Program-made: the position numbers and the translations under genes
The notes under the pieces: model-generated
Seen by the model: only the letters and a program-made list of their open reading frames with translations
What the model was told of the DNA's origin: nothing
Databases searched by the model: none
Shown here: positions 1-9,617 of the stretch, piece by piece
How the letters are laid out: the number at the start of each line of letters is the position of its first letter
Position numbering within the stretch: position 1 is the first letter of the stretch
NCBI RefSeq assembly: GCF_900103225.1
Contig: NZ_FNJH01000001.1
Coordinates: 1,517,533-1,581,532, forward strand
DNA length: 64,000 nt
Direction of reading: 5' to 3'
Origin: Pseudomonas congelans
GTDB taxonomy: Bacteria; Pseudomonadota; Gammaproteobacteria; Pseudomonadales; Pseudomonadaceae

Positions 1-1106
1 CCTTGCTGTTCTTCAAGGTGCAGGCGTATCAGACGCTCGACACTCATCCCCGACACCGGCGTGACCTGTACGTCCAGCCGCGCAATGGCCCGCACAGTAC
101 GCTTGCGCGCGGCCGTCAGGCCGAGCTTGCGTTGCAGTCGTGGCATGACGCGTGAAAGATGCTGGACCTCTGCATCACTTTCCGGTGCAAGACGGGCCTG
201 TTCCGCCAGCGTCAGCGCCGCTGCGTATTCGGCGTTACGCTCCAGCACGCGGATTTGCCTTGAACGCGCACCGGGGTAACTGGACTGACGATACACCGCC
301 ATCGCCAGAGGCCAGTCCTGTACGCGCTCGGCCTGTTGCCCGATACGAAACAGCAGTTTGCCGCGACGCATGAGCAACCACGGATTGCCGCACTCGATGG
401 CAATGACACGCTCGGCCAGCGTGTGCAGCTCCAGGCAGGCTTCCAGTGCTTCCCGACAGGCATGTAATTGCAGGCACACGTCGATGTCGGCACGCTCGTT
501 GATGCCGCGCGACTCCAGCGAGAATTCGACTTTTTCGTAGCGGTAGATACCCAGGTCGGCCAGCACGAATTCAGACCATTCCTGGTACAGATTGCCGAAG
601 TACAACAAACGCAGGCGGTCACACAGCGGCATGATCTTCAAGCCGAACACGGCGTCGGACAACGTCGGGTGCCACTGTTCCAGGGACTGCGGCGCAGGGT
701 ACATCGGCTGCAGGCGCTCGAACCAATCCTGCTTGCGCTCGGGCCCCTTGACCGCGTGGTCTTTGAAGCAATGGCTCAACTCATCCCGACGCAGCAACTG
801 GAACAGCTCGCTCAAGCCCAATGGCGGAGCGGTATCGACCCACTCCCGCGCCAGCAGCGGCAACACGGCGTCATGAGGGTCGCCAATCTCGACATAACCG
901 AGTTTGCTGGCCCGGAACAACACACCCTTGCGCATCACCATGCGCACCAGCAAACCCTGTGCGGGCACCGGCAGCTCGGCAAACTCGCTGATGAAGCGGC
1001 GCTCGGTTGCATCGAGCAGGTCATCGTAGCGCCGGGCAATCCAGTCAAGGACCTGACGGAAGTTTTCCAGGTAGTAAAACGGATTGTCGAGGGGCGAAGT
1101 ATTCAA
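1..1106 (-). CDS. FAN1-like VRR-NUC domain nuclease, C-terminal end cut by window edge
   Basis: The minus strand is open from the window edge to about position 1118 and encodes about 368 residues beginning near N-T-S-P-L-D-N-P-F-Y-Y-L. The sequence resembles bacterial FAN1-type proteins: an N-terminal NPFYYLENFRQVL segment, then a SAP-like stretch with GLSELFQLLRRDEL, then a helical TPR-like middle. In this family a C-terminal VRR-NUC nuclease domain acts on branched or cross-linked DNA; that domain would lie beyond base 1 and is not seen. The frame contains no ATG close to a stop codon just upstream, so I place the start at a TTG (1104-1106). No strong Shine-Dalgarno is visible, so the start is uncertain. 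Family assignment is from recognition of the N-terminal sequence. Confidence 0.75.
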   Translation of the reverse strand, partial: MNTSPLDNPFYYLENFRQVLDWIARRYDDLLDATERRFISEFAELPVPAQGLLVRMVMRKGVLFRASKLGYVEIGDPHDAVLPLLAREWVDTAPPLGLSELFQLLRRDELSHCFKDHAVKGPERKQDWFERLQPMYPAPQSLEQWHPTLSDAVFGLKIMPLCDRLRLLYFGNLYQEWSEFVLADLGIYRYEKVEFSLESRGINERADIDVCLQLHACREALEACLELHTLAERVIAIECGNPWLLMRRGKLLFRIGQQAERVQDWPLAMAVYRQSSYPGARSRQIRVLERNAEYAAALTLAEQARLAPESDAEVQHLSRVMPRLQRKLGLTAARKRTVRAIARLDVQVTPVSGMSVERLIRLHLEEQQ

Positions 1107-1275
1107 GGCCAGCGTTCACATGACAAATGAGCAGACCGACTAAGGATACTGGTTATCCGTACAGATTCCAGCGTAAACGCCTGCTGATCGTGTTTCGGCC
1201 GATCAATGGCATGTATCGCAGGCACGCGGTCAGCCTTAGAATCGGCGGGATAATATCTGCACCCGAGAGACGAAT

Positions 1276-1794
1276 ATGCACGCGCCACTGGTTTATCTCG
1301 CAGGCTTCGACGTGTTCAGGACCGACGCCGTGGAACATGGACGCTATCTCAAGGCATTGTGCGCGGCACACGGGCTTGAGGGTTTGTACCCGTTTGACAA
1401 TGAGGTCACACACGGACGGACAGCGCATGAAACCGCGCAGCAGATTTACTCGATGAATGTCGCGATGATCCACCGCTGCTCTGCCATGCTGGTCAACTTG
1501 AACGTGTTCCGCGGCCTGGAGCCGGATTCGGGCACGGCATTCGAAGTCGGTATGGCAGTCGCACTGAACAAGCCGGTGTGGGCGTACTTTGAACCGGTGG
1601 CATCGCTACGCGAGCTGGTTCCCCACGATGAAAACGGTCTCGACACCAACGGTTTTATGGTTGAAGACTTCGACTTGCCGCGCAACCTGATGCTCGCCTG
1701 CAGTTGGGCGGGTACCAGCTCGACCGTGGAGCTGGGTGCAGAAGCGCTGGCAAAGCACCTGAGTGGCTTTCAGGTCCTGCCGGCGAGCGGCTGA
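1276..1794 (+). CDS. Nucleoside 2-deoxyribosyltransferase
   Basis: A 172-residue protein with the hallmarks of the nucleoside 2-deoxyribosyltransferase family: the N-terminal VYLAGFDVFR strand-loop, a YPFDNE segment, and the LEPDSGTAFEVGMA motif whose Asp84 and Glu90 match the acid and nucleophile positions of the family. These enzymes cleave or exchange the N-glycosidic bond of 2'-deoxynucleosides in nucleotide salvage, in the cytosol. Length fits the family (about 150-180). It is transcribed alone, divergently from the FAN1-like gene, and converges on the LysR gene at 1805. The exact substrate cannot be read from sequence. Confidence 0.85.
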   Translation: MHAPLVYLAGFDVFRTDAVEHGRYLKALCAAHGLEGLYPFDNEVTHGRTAHETAQQIYSMNVAMIHRCSAMLVNLNVFRGLEPDSGTAFEVGMAVALNKPVWAYFEPVASLRELVPHDENGLDTNGFMVEDFDLPRNLMLACSWAGTSSTVELGAEALAKHLSGFQVLPASG

Positions 1795-1804
1795 ACGCAC
1801 ACCG

Positions 1805-2707
1805 TCACGCCCAACCCAGAAAGTCCCCGCCGTTGTCGCGCAGCATCTGCAACATGCCTTCTGCCGCGGGTGACAGGTAACCGCCCTTGCGCAGCGTCAC
1901 GCCGATGGTGCGTTTGAGGGTGGTCTGCTCGAGCGGCACCTCACGCAGGTGCTGCATGGTCTTGCCGAACTCCAGCGACTCGCGGGCAATGAAGCTCAAC
2001 AGGTTGCTGCGGGAAATCAGCCCCGGCAACAGGGAGATCGAGTTTGCTTCGATTTGCACCGTCGGCAGTGGCAGGCCATGAGCGGCGAAGGTCGCGTCCA
2101 GCCATTTGCGTGACGAAACGCTGACGGGCGGCAGTACCCAGCGATACGCGCACAGGTCACTCATTTTCAACGATTGCTTGAAGATCGGATGATTCTTGCT
2201 GGCCACCACCACAGCCTCGTCCTGCAGTATGGCGAAGCTGGTGACGTCTTCACTGTCGGGCGCCAGCGCGCAAATGATCATGTCCAGCTGACCGGAGCGC
2301 AACGATTCGCGCAGCAAGTCATCCTGGCCGATCACCAGCTTCAAGGTGACGTCAGGGGTGCGCTGCAACAAGGCCGAAGTCAGTTTCGGCATCAGGTACT
2401 CCGCCATCGTCGCGGCGCAGCCGACCCGAATATTGCCCACCATGCCACTGGCGAAATCCCGGATCTCGCGCTGGGTCTGGGCGATGCTTTGCTGCAACTC
2501 CTTGCCGCGCGCCTGCAGCAGCTCGCCCACGGGCGTCAGTTTGATGCGTCGGCCGTCACGTTGAAACAGTCGCGTTCCGAATGATTCTTCGAGGCGCTGA
2601 ATGCTTTTGGTCAGCGCTGGCTGGCTGCGATTGAGCTTCTCCGCAGCTCGTCCAAGGTGCCCGAGCTCGACAATGGTTTCGAAATAAGTGAGATCACGCA
2701 GGTCCAT
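1805..2707 (-). CDS. LysR-family transcriptional regulator
   Basis: A 300-residue LysR regulator. The N-terminal winged HTH is clear (residues 1-65, with GHLGRAAEKLNRSQPALTKSIQRLEE), followed by a periplasmic-binding-protein-like effector domain. I use the ATG at 2707 (MDLRDLTYF); an in-frame TTG nine bases upstream is less likely. It is divergent from the AbrB-type permease at 2814 with about 100 bp between them. That is the usual arrangement for a LysR protein controlling its neighbour, so this permease is the probable target. The inducer is unknown. Confidence 0.9.
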   Translation of the reverse strand: MDLRDLTYFETIVELGHLGRAAEKLNRSQPALTKSIQRLEESFGTRLFQRDGRRIKLTPVGELLQARGKELQQSIAQTQREIRDFASGMVGNIRVGCAATMAEYLMPKLTSALLQRTPDVTLKLVIGQDDLLRESLRSGQLDMIICALAPDSEDVTSFAILQDEAVVVASKNHPIFKQSLKMSDLCAYRWVLPPVSVSSRKWLDATFAAHGLPLPTVQIEANSISLLPGLISRSNLLSFIARESLEFGKTMQHLREVPLEQTTLKRTIGVTLRKGGYLSPAAEGMLQMLRDNGGDFLGWA

Positions 2708-2813
2708 ATCTATCAACCAAAGTTATCAATTCATGATTATTAGAAAATAGACTTGATGAGTTGCGAAGTCGATACTGTGTGTATGTGATTTACCCCTCTC
2801 AAGGAGAACGTCC

Positions 2814-3902
2814 TTGTCAAACGCTTCACGCTTTTCGCTTTCCTCTCTTTCCCCGCTGACTCAATGGGCGGGTCTGATCCTGATGGCCGGCATTGCCGGT
2901 CAACTGCTCAAACTGTTCGACATGCCTGCTGCGATGTTCCTCGGCCCCATGCTGGTCGCTATCGGCTTTGGCGTTTCAGGTGCCAGCATTCGCATGCCCA
3001 AGCGGGCCTTTCAACTTGGTCAGGGCACGGTTGGCGTGCTGATCGCGCATGCCATGTCGGTCAGCGTGCTGCTCACCGCCCTTCATTCATGGCACGTCAT
3101 GCTGCTGGCGACGATCCTCACGGTTGTGTTGAGCGCGGCGGTTGGGCTGGTGCTGGTGCGCTTCGCCGGTATCCCGAGCAACACCGCAGCCTGGGGCACG
3201 TCGCCGGGTGCGGCCTCGGCAATGGTTGCGATGTCCGAGGATTACGGTGCCGACTCGCGCATCGTCGCCACCATGCAATATGTGCGTGTGGTCTGTGTAG
3301 TCACCATCGGCGCGCTGGTCAGCCATTTCATCGGCGCACCGGATTCCGGTGCGACCCTGCACAGCACTACAACGGCATTGCCCGCCCTGAACCTTGTCGA
3401 TCTTGCGCTGAGCCTGGCAGTCATTGCCGCAGGCGTGACACTCGGCTCGCGTCTCCCGGCAGGTGCCCTGCTGGTGCCGCTGATGCTGGGCGGTGCGCTG
3501 CAGTTGAGTGGCGTGATGCAGATCACCGTTCCGGCCTGGTTGCTGCCCATCGCGTACGGTGCGATAGGCTGCTACGTCGGGCTGCGCTTCGATCGGCCGA
3601 CGGTGCAGTACGTCTGGCGTCGGCTGCCGATGATGATTCTGGCCTCATTGCTGTTGATCGTGCTGTGCGCCGTGTCGGCCTGGCTGATTGCCGTGATGCT
3701 GGGCAAGGATTATCTCTCGGTGTATCTGGCGACCAGCCCGGGCGGCCTCGACACCATGGCCATCATTGCCATCGATACGCATGCCGACGTCGGTTTCGTA
3801 CTGGCCATGCAGACCCTGCGCCTGTTCGGCGTGATCCTGACTGGCAGCTTCCTGGCCCGGCAGATTATCCGCCTGACCGACAAACGCATCCCTGCGCTTT
3901 GA
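2814..3902 (+). CDS. AbrB-family (PF05145) integral membrane permease
   Basis: A 362-residue very hydrophobic protein made of two similar halves of transmembrane helices. It has the family's motifs GPMLVAIGFG near residue 45, GTSPGAASAMVAMSEDYGAD near 125-145 and the matching TSPGGLDTMAIIAIDTHADVGFV near 310-330. This is the family often annotated as 'AbrB' or 'ammonia monooxygenase', but it is a membrane protein and not a DNA-binding AbrB. The start is a TTG preceded by a good AGGAG at 2802-2806. The divergent LysR gene is its likely regulator. The substrate is not known. Confidence 0.85.
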   Translation: MSNASRFSLSSLSPLTQWAGLILMAGIAGQLLKLFDMPAAMFLGPMLVAIGFGVSGASIRMPKRAFQLGQGTVGVLIAHAMSVSVLLTALHSWHVMLLATILTVVLSAAVGLVLVRFAGIPSNTAAWGTSPGAASAMVAMSEDYGADSRIVATMQYVRVVCVVTIGALVSHFIGAPDSGATLHSTTTALPALNLVDLALSLAVIAAGVTLGSRLPAGALLVPLMLGGALQLSGVMQITVPAWLLPIAYGAIGCYVGLRFDRPTVQYVWRRLPMMILASLLLIVLCAVSAWLIAVMLGKDYLSVYLATSPGGLDTMAIIAIDTHADVGFVLAMQTLRLFGVILTGSFLARQIIRLTDKRIPAL

Positions 3903-3936
3903 GTTGCCGATATCAGGCCCGACCGACGCTAGCCGT

Positions 3937-5181
3937 TCACTCCAGCCCCGCCAGGGCGCTGGCCAGGCTTGGCGCCAGGGGCAACACCGGCAGTAGCGTG
4001 GCCTGATAAGCGTGATAAAGGTCCGGCTTGCCGGGCCATATGTCTGCGCTGGGTTCGTTGCTCTGGTTCAGTTCATGGCGCCAGCTGCCATGCTCGTGAT
4101 CGATGAACAGGGTCTCGTTGAACTCCCAGAAACAGCGATACCAGTCCTCATACTGCTGCTCGCCGGTACGTTGCAGCAACGCGGCGGCGGCAGCGGCCGC
4201 TTCGCAGTGAGTCCAGTGCAGGCGATGATGGACCACCGGCTGGTTCTGCCAGTCGAGGGTGTAGACGATCCCCGGGGCACCGTCGACATCCCAGCCGTAC
4301 TGGCAGGCATTGGCAAACAGTTGGCGGGCGTCGTGCAGCAACCATTCGGGGTTGGCGCGTCCGGCCTGACGGCGCGCTGCCTCCAGATGCAACACCAGCC
4401 GCGCCCATTCGAAGGCATGTCCCGGCGTGGTGCCGAATGGCCGGAAGCCATCTGCCGGGTTTTCCCGGTTGTAATCAGGCAGCGGCTGCCAGTCCTGGGT
4501 GAAGTGCTCGATGACCTGAAAGTCGTTGGCACCGGCATGCTCGTGGATAACCCGCTCGACGATGCTCAGCGCCCGGTCTAGCCACTGCGCGTCGCCGGTC
4601 ACATCGGCGAGCGCGAGAAAGGCTTCGGTGCTGTGCATGTTGCTGTTGGCACCGCGATACGATTCCTCATTGCTCCAGTCGCGCGCGAACGACTCACGCA
4701 TGGCGCCTTCCTGTTCGCTCCAGAAATGAGTCTGGATAACCTGGATGGCGTCCGACAGCAGCGCCTGCGCGCCAGGCCGCCCCGCCACCACGGCGGAACT
4801 GGCCGCCAGTGCAACGAACGCGTGCAGATAAGCCTGTTTGTCAGTCTTGCCGCGGTCTTCGAGCGCAGCGCTGAACCAGCCGCCGTGTTCGGCATCGTGC
4901 AACGGCCCGCGCAATGCGGCGACACCATGATCGACCAGCGCAGCACAACCGGGAATGCCCTGCGCATGGGCCATGGCAAAGCAGTGGGTCATGCGCGCCG
5001 TGTTCATGGTTTCTGCAGTGGCCCCGACCATCAGGCGACCGTAGTCATCAAGACTGCCAAAGCCGTTGTCCAGTCTGGAGGCCTTGGCGAAGGTCAACAG
5101 ACGATTGCCTTCCAGTGCCAGCCACTGGTGATGGGCTGGCGAGCGCAGCCAACTGCTGAAGGTTTGATTGTTGTTATTCAT
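3937..5181 (-). CDS. AGE-family sugar epimerase/isomerase (probable mannose isomerase)
   Basis: A 414-residue protein of the N-acylglucosamine 2-epimerase (AGE) superfamily, a cytosolic alpha/alpha-barrel. Supporting motifs include the GFGSLDDYGRL start region, RMTHCFAMAH, YRGANSNMHSTEAFLAL, PFGTTPGHAFEWARL and the WTHCEAAAAAAAL helix, with conserved barrel-centre His and Glu residues. The pattern is closest to the YihS/mannose isomerase branch, which interconverts mannose and fructose. I choose the ATG at 5181 (MNNNNQTF), because the upstream in-frame extension is Arg-rich and unlike the family. It is convergent with the permease at 3902. Confidence 0.82.
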   Translation of the reverse strand: MNNNNQTFSSWLRSPAHHQWLALEGNRLLTFAKASRLDNGFGSLDDYGRLMVGATAETMNTARMTHCFAMAHAQGIPGCAALVDHGVAALRGPLHDAEHGGWFSAALEDRGKTDKQAYLHAFVALAASSAVVAGRPGAQALLSDAIQVIQTHFWSEQEGAMRESFARDWSNEESYRGANSNMHSTEAFLALADVTGDAQWLDRALSIVERVIHEHAGANDFQVIEHFTQDWQPLPDYNRENPADGFRPFGTTPGHAFEWARLVLHLEAARRQAGRANPEWLLHDARQLFANACQYGWDVDGAPGIVYTLDWQNQPVVHHRLHWTHCEAAAAAAALLQRTGEQQYEDWYRCFWEFNETLFIDHEHGSWRHELNQSNEPSADIWPGKPDLYHAYQATLLPVLPLAPSLASALAGLE

Positions 5182-5306
5182 GAAGCGATGCCGCCCCCTT
5201 CGATAAGGTTGTGCACAGACTGTACCGGAGGTCATTTCGACCGAGGGCATAATGCGCGTCCGGTCGATCGTCGGCAAGCAGGCACAACCTGTCTCAATGC
5301 AGGGGT

Positions 5307-6932
5307 TTACACCTTGAAGCGTGAGACCACCTGATTCAGATCGGCCGCCAGGCGCGACAATTCATGGCTAGACGCACTGATCTGGTTGGCGCCCTGAGTC
5401 GACTGCATGGACAGATCGCGAATGTTGACGATATTGCGGTCGACTTCACGCGACACTTGCGCCTGCTCTTCCGCCGCGCTGGCAATCACCAGATTGCGCT
5501 CGGAGATCTGGTTGATCGACGAGGTGATTTCGCTCAAGGACTCGCCTGCGCCCTTGGCCAGTGCCAACGTCGAGTCGGCCCGATCGCGGCTAGTGTTCAT
5601 CGAGTCAAGCGCCTGCGCCGAACCACTGCGCATGGCACTGACCATCGAATCGATTTCCAGGGTCGACTGCTGGGTGCGATGCGCCAATGCCCGGACTTCG
5701 TCCGCCACCACCGCGAAACCACGACCCGACTCGCCTGCGCGTGCCGCTTCGATGGCTGCGTTGAGTGCCAGCAGGTTGGTCTGCTCGGCAATCGAGCGGA
5801 TCACGTCCAGCACTTTGCCGATGTCCTGCGACTGATTGGCAAGGTTTTGCACCAGCGTCGAGGTGGCCTGTACGTTGTCGGTCAGCGTCTGGATCGACTG
5901 CACCGTCTCGTTCACCCGCGTCTGGCCCGCCAGCGCCGAAGTGCTGGACTGGTTGGAGGCGTCCGAAGTAGAAACGGCGTTACGCGCAACTTCTTCTACT
6001 GCCGAGGTCATTTCGTTGATCGCCGTGGCGGCCTGATCGATCTCCGCATTCTGTTGGTTCAAGCCACGGTAGCTGTCTTCGGTGACCGAGTTGAGTTCAG
6101 TGGCGGCCGACGCCAATTGAGTGGCTGAGCTACCGATGTGGCGCATGGCTTCACGCAGATTGACCTGCATCATCGCCAGGGCACGCAACAGTCGGGTGAC
6201 TTCATCTTCACCATCGACTTCGATACTGTGGGTCAGGTCGCCGTTGGCAACCTGCTCGGCAGCGGTTACCGCACGCTGCAGCGGGCCGACGATGCTGCGG
6301 GTCAGCCAGAGTGCCAGGCCGATGGTGCACAGCGCGGCAATCACCACGAAGATAATCACGATGTCGCGCGACTTGTCGTACTGGGCCTCGGCCGACTTGC
6401 CTTCCGCATCGACCTTGGTGACATAAAAATCCGCCAGGTCACCGAGTTGCTTGCCGGAGCCGTCGACGATCTGCTTCATGTCGACCAGCAGCAGTTTGTT
6501 CAACCCGACGCTATCGCTTTGGCCAGCCAGTACAAAGGAGCGGTCCAGCGCACTGCGGTATTGGCCCATGGTCACCATGAACTGGTCGGTCAGGGACTTC
6601 TCTTCCGGGGTGTCGACAAAGGTCTTGAGCACAGCCAGCTTCTTGTCCAGATCACCCAGACGTACGTCCAGCTGGCCGCGGTAGGTCGGAATGCTCGCAG
6701 GATCGGTATCCAGCGCCATGCGCAAGGAAATGGTGCGAATGCGCAGCATGATTTCGCGGATATCGTTGACCACTCGCATGCTGGGTAGCCAGTTGGTCTC
6801 CACCGCCACTTCACTCTGGCGAATGGTCGACATCTGCGCCAGCGCAAACCACCCCAGCAAAGCCACCAACAGGGAAATGAGGGTAAAACCCAGACCGGCG
6901 CGACGAGCGATAGAGAGTTTGCGTAGATTCAT
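5307..6932 (-). CDS. Methyl-accepting chemotaxis protein
   Basis: A 541-residue chemoreceptor. It has a cytoplasmic N-terminal Arg/Lys patch, TM1 (about 12-34), a periplasmic four-helix-bundle sensor (about 35-190, with the [13 protein letters not shown] helix typical of 4HB/TarH sensors), TM2 (about 190-211) and a HAMP domain (about 212-265). The signalling domain carries the invariant hairpin tip [36 protein letters not shown]. It would signal through CheA/CheW at the cell pole. There is no C-terminal pentapeptide for CheR tethering; the protein ends in VVSRFKV. The ligand cannot be told from sequence. It appears monocistronic. Confidence 0.93.
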   Translation of the reverse strand: MNLRKLSIARRAGLGFTLISLLVALLGWFALAQMSTIRQSEVAVETNWLPSMRVVNDIREIMLRIRTISLRMALDTDPASIPTYRGQLDVRLGDLDKKLAVLKTFVDTPEEKSLTDQFMVTMGQYRSALDRSFVLAGQSDSVGLNKLLLVDMKQIVDGSGKQLGDLADFYVTKVDAEGKSAEAQYDKSRDIVIIFVVIAALCTIGLALWLTRSIVGPLQRAVTAAEQVANGDLTHSIEVDGEDEVTRLLRALAMMQVNLREAMRHIGSSATQLASAATELNSVTEDSYRGLNQQNAEIDQAATAINEMTSAVEEVARNAVSTSDASNQSSTSALAGQTRVNETVQSIQTLTDNVQATSTLVQNLANQSQDIGKVLDVIRSIAEQTNLLALNAAIEAARAGESGRGFAVVADEVRALAHRTQQSTLEIDSMVSAMRSGSAQALDSMNTSRDRADSTLALAKGAGESLSEITSSINQISERNLVIASAAEEQAQVSREVDRNIVNIRDLSMQSTQGANQISASSHELSRLAADLNQVVSRFKV

Positions 6933-7104
6933 GACCAGGGCTCTTTATATTTTTTGGAGGGCAGTGTCCGACGCGAAGTTGTCAGACAACCGACAGCGTA
7001 TCGCCCTGATCAGGCAATTCTTTAGGACAGCCAGCGATGATTCATAGAGTTAATGAAAAATAACGGTTGTTGCCAGGCTGCTGTCGTTGCTCACAGCGCA
7101 GTCA

Positions 7105-8244
7105 TCAACCGCCCGAAGCCATCTGCCAGAGCCGAGCCACATCGCGCGCGCGCTCGTGCAACAGGCGGGGCGTATCGCGGCAGGCCTGCTCAAGGCTCAT
7201 CGGTCCGCTGACCAAAGCAAAGGCTGCGCCGATGCCGTGCGCATACAGCTGCTCGTAGCCTTCGCCCAGGGTTCCAGCCAGCACAACCACCGGCACTTGC
7301 CGACGCTGGGCGACTCGTGCAACGCCAAGCGGCGTCTTGCCGCGCAGGGTTTGCGCGTCGAAACGGCCTTCACCGGTGATGACCAGATCGGCACCGATCA
7401 GCGCCTGCTCCAGCCCGGTCAGCTCGGCCACCACCTCCACGCCGGCACGAAACGAAGCCTTCATATAGGCCTTGGCGGCAAAGCCCATGCCCCCCGCTGC
7501 TCCGCTGCCAGGGCTGTTGCGCAAATCCTGGCCGAGCGCCTGCGCGGTATGCCCGGCAAAACAGCCAAGTGCGGCGTCCAGCGCCATGACCTGCTCCGGC
7601 GATGCGCCTTTTTGCGGGCCGAAGATAGCTGAGGCGCCATTCGGCCCGCAGAGTGGATTATCGACGTCGGCGGCGATCTCGACGCGCACGTCAGACAAGC
7701 GTGGATCGAAACCGCTCAGATCGATACGCGCCAGGTCGGCAAGCGCAAGCCCACCCGGCGCCAGCGGCTGATCGTCGGCGTCCAGAAAGCGCGCGCCCAA
7801 GGCTGAAAGCATGCCGCTGCCGCCGTCATTGGTTGCGCTGCCGCCGATGGCGAGGATCACCCGACGGGCTCCTGCATCCAGTGCCGCCGAGATCAACTGG
7901 CCGGTGCCCTCAGTACTGGTCACACAGGCGTCGCGCTGTGCCAGCGTCAGCAGTTGCAAACCGCTGGCCATGGCCATTTCGATGATTGCGGTCCTGCTCT
8001 CCGCCAGCCAGCCCCAATGGGCGTTGACCGGGGCGCCAAGCGGGCCGCTGACGCTGGCGCTCATCAGTTCGCCATTGCAGGCAGCCAGCAGCGCCTCGAT
8101 GGTGCCCTCCCCGCCGTCTGCCATCGGGCATTTGATCAGCTCGGCGTGCGGCCAGACCTCGGCCAGACCGCTGGCGATCGCGTCGGCAACTGCCTGGGCG
8201 CTGAGGCTGTCCTTGAACGAGTCGGGGGCGATGACTATTTTCAT
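7105..8244 (-). CDS. glxK: Glycerate 2-kinase (GlxK/GarK type)
   Basis: A 379-residue type I glycerate kinase. The N-terminus MKIVIAPDSFKDSLSA is the diagnostic start of the family, followed by KCPMADGGEGT, GGSATNDGGSGM and TGEGRFDAQT motifs. It phosphorylates glycerate at the 2-position using ATP, the last step of the glyoxylate/tartronate-semialdehyde branch of glucarate, galactarate and glyoxylate use. The ATG at 8244 is preceded by GGAGA and beats the upstream start. It lies 111 bp downstream of the CdaR-type regulator on the same strand, and CdaR regulates garK-type genes in enterobacteria. Control by that neighbour is inferred. Confidence 0.9.
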   Translation of the reverse strand: MKIVIAPDSFKDSLSAQAVADAIASGLAEVWPHAELIKCPMADGGEGTIEALLAACNGELMSASVSGPLGAPVNAHWGWLAESRTAIIEMAMASGLQLLTLAQRDACVTSTEGTGQLISAALDAGARRVILAIGGSATNDGGSGMLSALGARFLDADDQPLAPGGLALADLARIDLSGFDPRLSDVRVEIAADVDNPLCGPNGASAIFGPQKGASPEQVMALDAALGCFAGHTAQALGQDLRNSPGSGAAGGMGFAAKAYMKASFRAGVEVVAELTGLEQALIGADLVITGEGRFDAQTLRGKTPLGVARVAQRRQVPVVVLAGTLGEGYEQLYAHGIGAAFALVSGPMSLEQACRDTPRLLHERARDVARLWQMASGG

Positions 8245-8355
8245 TGTTGTTCTCCAGATCCGGTACTCGCATGCTCTCATTCAACACCGGGGTTTCCGCC
8301 TGCCGATCGCACAATGATCTGCCGTCGTTATGGGGCGTTTGAACAAAACCCGGCT

Positions 8356-9447
8356 TTAGTTGTGGCGAGTGATCATCTGCGCGCCCACGTACAACCGCAG
8401 CAGGTCATCGGTCTTGTAGGGATCGCAGCCCGTCAGCTCGCCAACCTTCTCCAGCCGGTAGCGCAGGCTGTTGCGATGGATACCCAGTGCATCGGCGCAG
8501 GCCTGACTTTCGCCGCTGTACTCGAACCATTTGCATAAGGTGTCGAACAGTTGCGCATGCGTGTGCAGACGCTCCATCGGCTCGGTGACGTTTTCGGCCA
8601 GCCAGTCATGACGATAACGCCAGAACAGCACCGGCAACCGATAGGCTTCAAGCCGCAGCAGGCGCTGCGCCGGCCTTGCCTGACTGGCGTAGTCGAGCAG
8701 ATCCCACGCTGCCGCACAGGCCTGACGCAGGGTGGGCAGGTCCGCCGATTGCGCCACGGTGGCCATACGCAGCACTGGCCAATGCTGCTCATCGAACTGC
8801 TTGAGCAGCAGCGCATCATCACGCTCCTTGCCCGTCGCGCGGCACCAGTACAGCAAGGTGGGCTCACGCAGCACGCACCAGCTGTCGGCGTAGCGTGTGC
8901 CAAGCCATTTGGCAGCTTGGCTGCCAGCCAGCTCCTCATCACCAAACTGAAGCAATACCACCTGACGCGCCATGTGCGGCTGCAAACCCAGTTGTCGTGC
9001 TTCATCCACCAGGCTGTCGGGACAGTCCGGCAACAGCAGGCGGGCCAGCAGGTCTTCACTGCGCTGCGCCCGCCACTGAAGGTCAGCCTGCTGACGGCGC
9101 TGCTCCATGAGCATCTCGGCAGTCATCTTCACCAGCTCGCCATACACGCGGACCTCGTCCGGCTCGCCGGTGATGCCGAGCACGCCCACCAGTTGATGGT
9201 CGAGCATCAGCGGCAGGTTGACACCCGGCTTGACACCGCCGAGCTGCAACGCTGCCAGAGAATCGATTTCCACCACCTGCCGGTTGGCCAGCACCTGCTG
9301 CGCGCCCTCATGACGGGTACATAATCGCTCGGCATCACCGCTGCCGATGATGATGCCCAGATAGTCCATGACATTGACGTTGTAGGGCAGGATGGCCATG
9401 GCCCGGTCGACAATGTCCTGGGCCAGCGCCCGATCAAGGGCGAACAT
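8356..9447 (-). CDS. cdaR: CdaR-family sugar-diacid regulator
   Basis: A 363-residue regulator. The N-terminal 130 residues match the sugar-diacid recognition domain (ALAQDIVDRAMAI, IIIGSGDAERL, GVNLPLMLDHQLVGVLGITG). The C-terminus has a PucR/CdaR-type helix-turn-helix (ADALGIHRNSLRYRLEKV, about residues 318-340). CdaR proteins respond to glucarate, galactarate or glycerate and activate uptake and catabolic genes. I use the ATG at 9447 with CTGGAG upstream. The adjacent glycerate kinase is the likely target. The glucarate transporter and dehydratase at 14.3-17.1 kb have their own FadR-type regulator. Confidence 0.88.
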   Translation of the reverse strand: MFALDRALAQDIVDRAMAILPYNVNVMDYLGIIIGSGDAERLCTRHEGAQQVLANRQVVEIDSLAALQLGGVKPGVNLPLMLDHQLVGVLGITGEPDEVRVYGELVKMTAEMLMEQRRQQADLQWRAQRSEDLLARLLLPDCPDSLVDEARQLGLQPHMARQVVLLQFGDEELAGSQAAKWLGTRYADSWCVLREPTLLYWCRATGKERDDALLLKQFDEQHWPVLRMATVAQSADLPTLRQACAAAWDLLDYASQARPAQRLLRLEAYRLPVLFWRYRHDWLAENVTEPMERLHTHAQLFDTLCKWFEYSGESQACADALGIHRNSLRYRLEKVGELTGCDPYKTDDLLRLYVGAQMITRHN

Positions 9448-9617
9448 GAACGACTCCAGGCACATGGCGAGGCTTGCAATGATTGGGCATATGGATACAT
9501 TTTGTTGAAGTTATAGAACGCCCGAGTGTGCCTGAAAGTAGTCACGGGCGCGACGTACATGGCAGAGTGCCCGCGTCGACCTTTTGAACCCTCGAATATG
9601 CGTGTACAGGCCCCCTT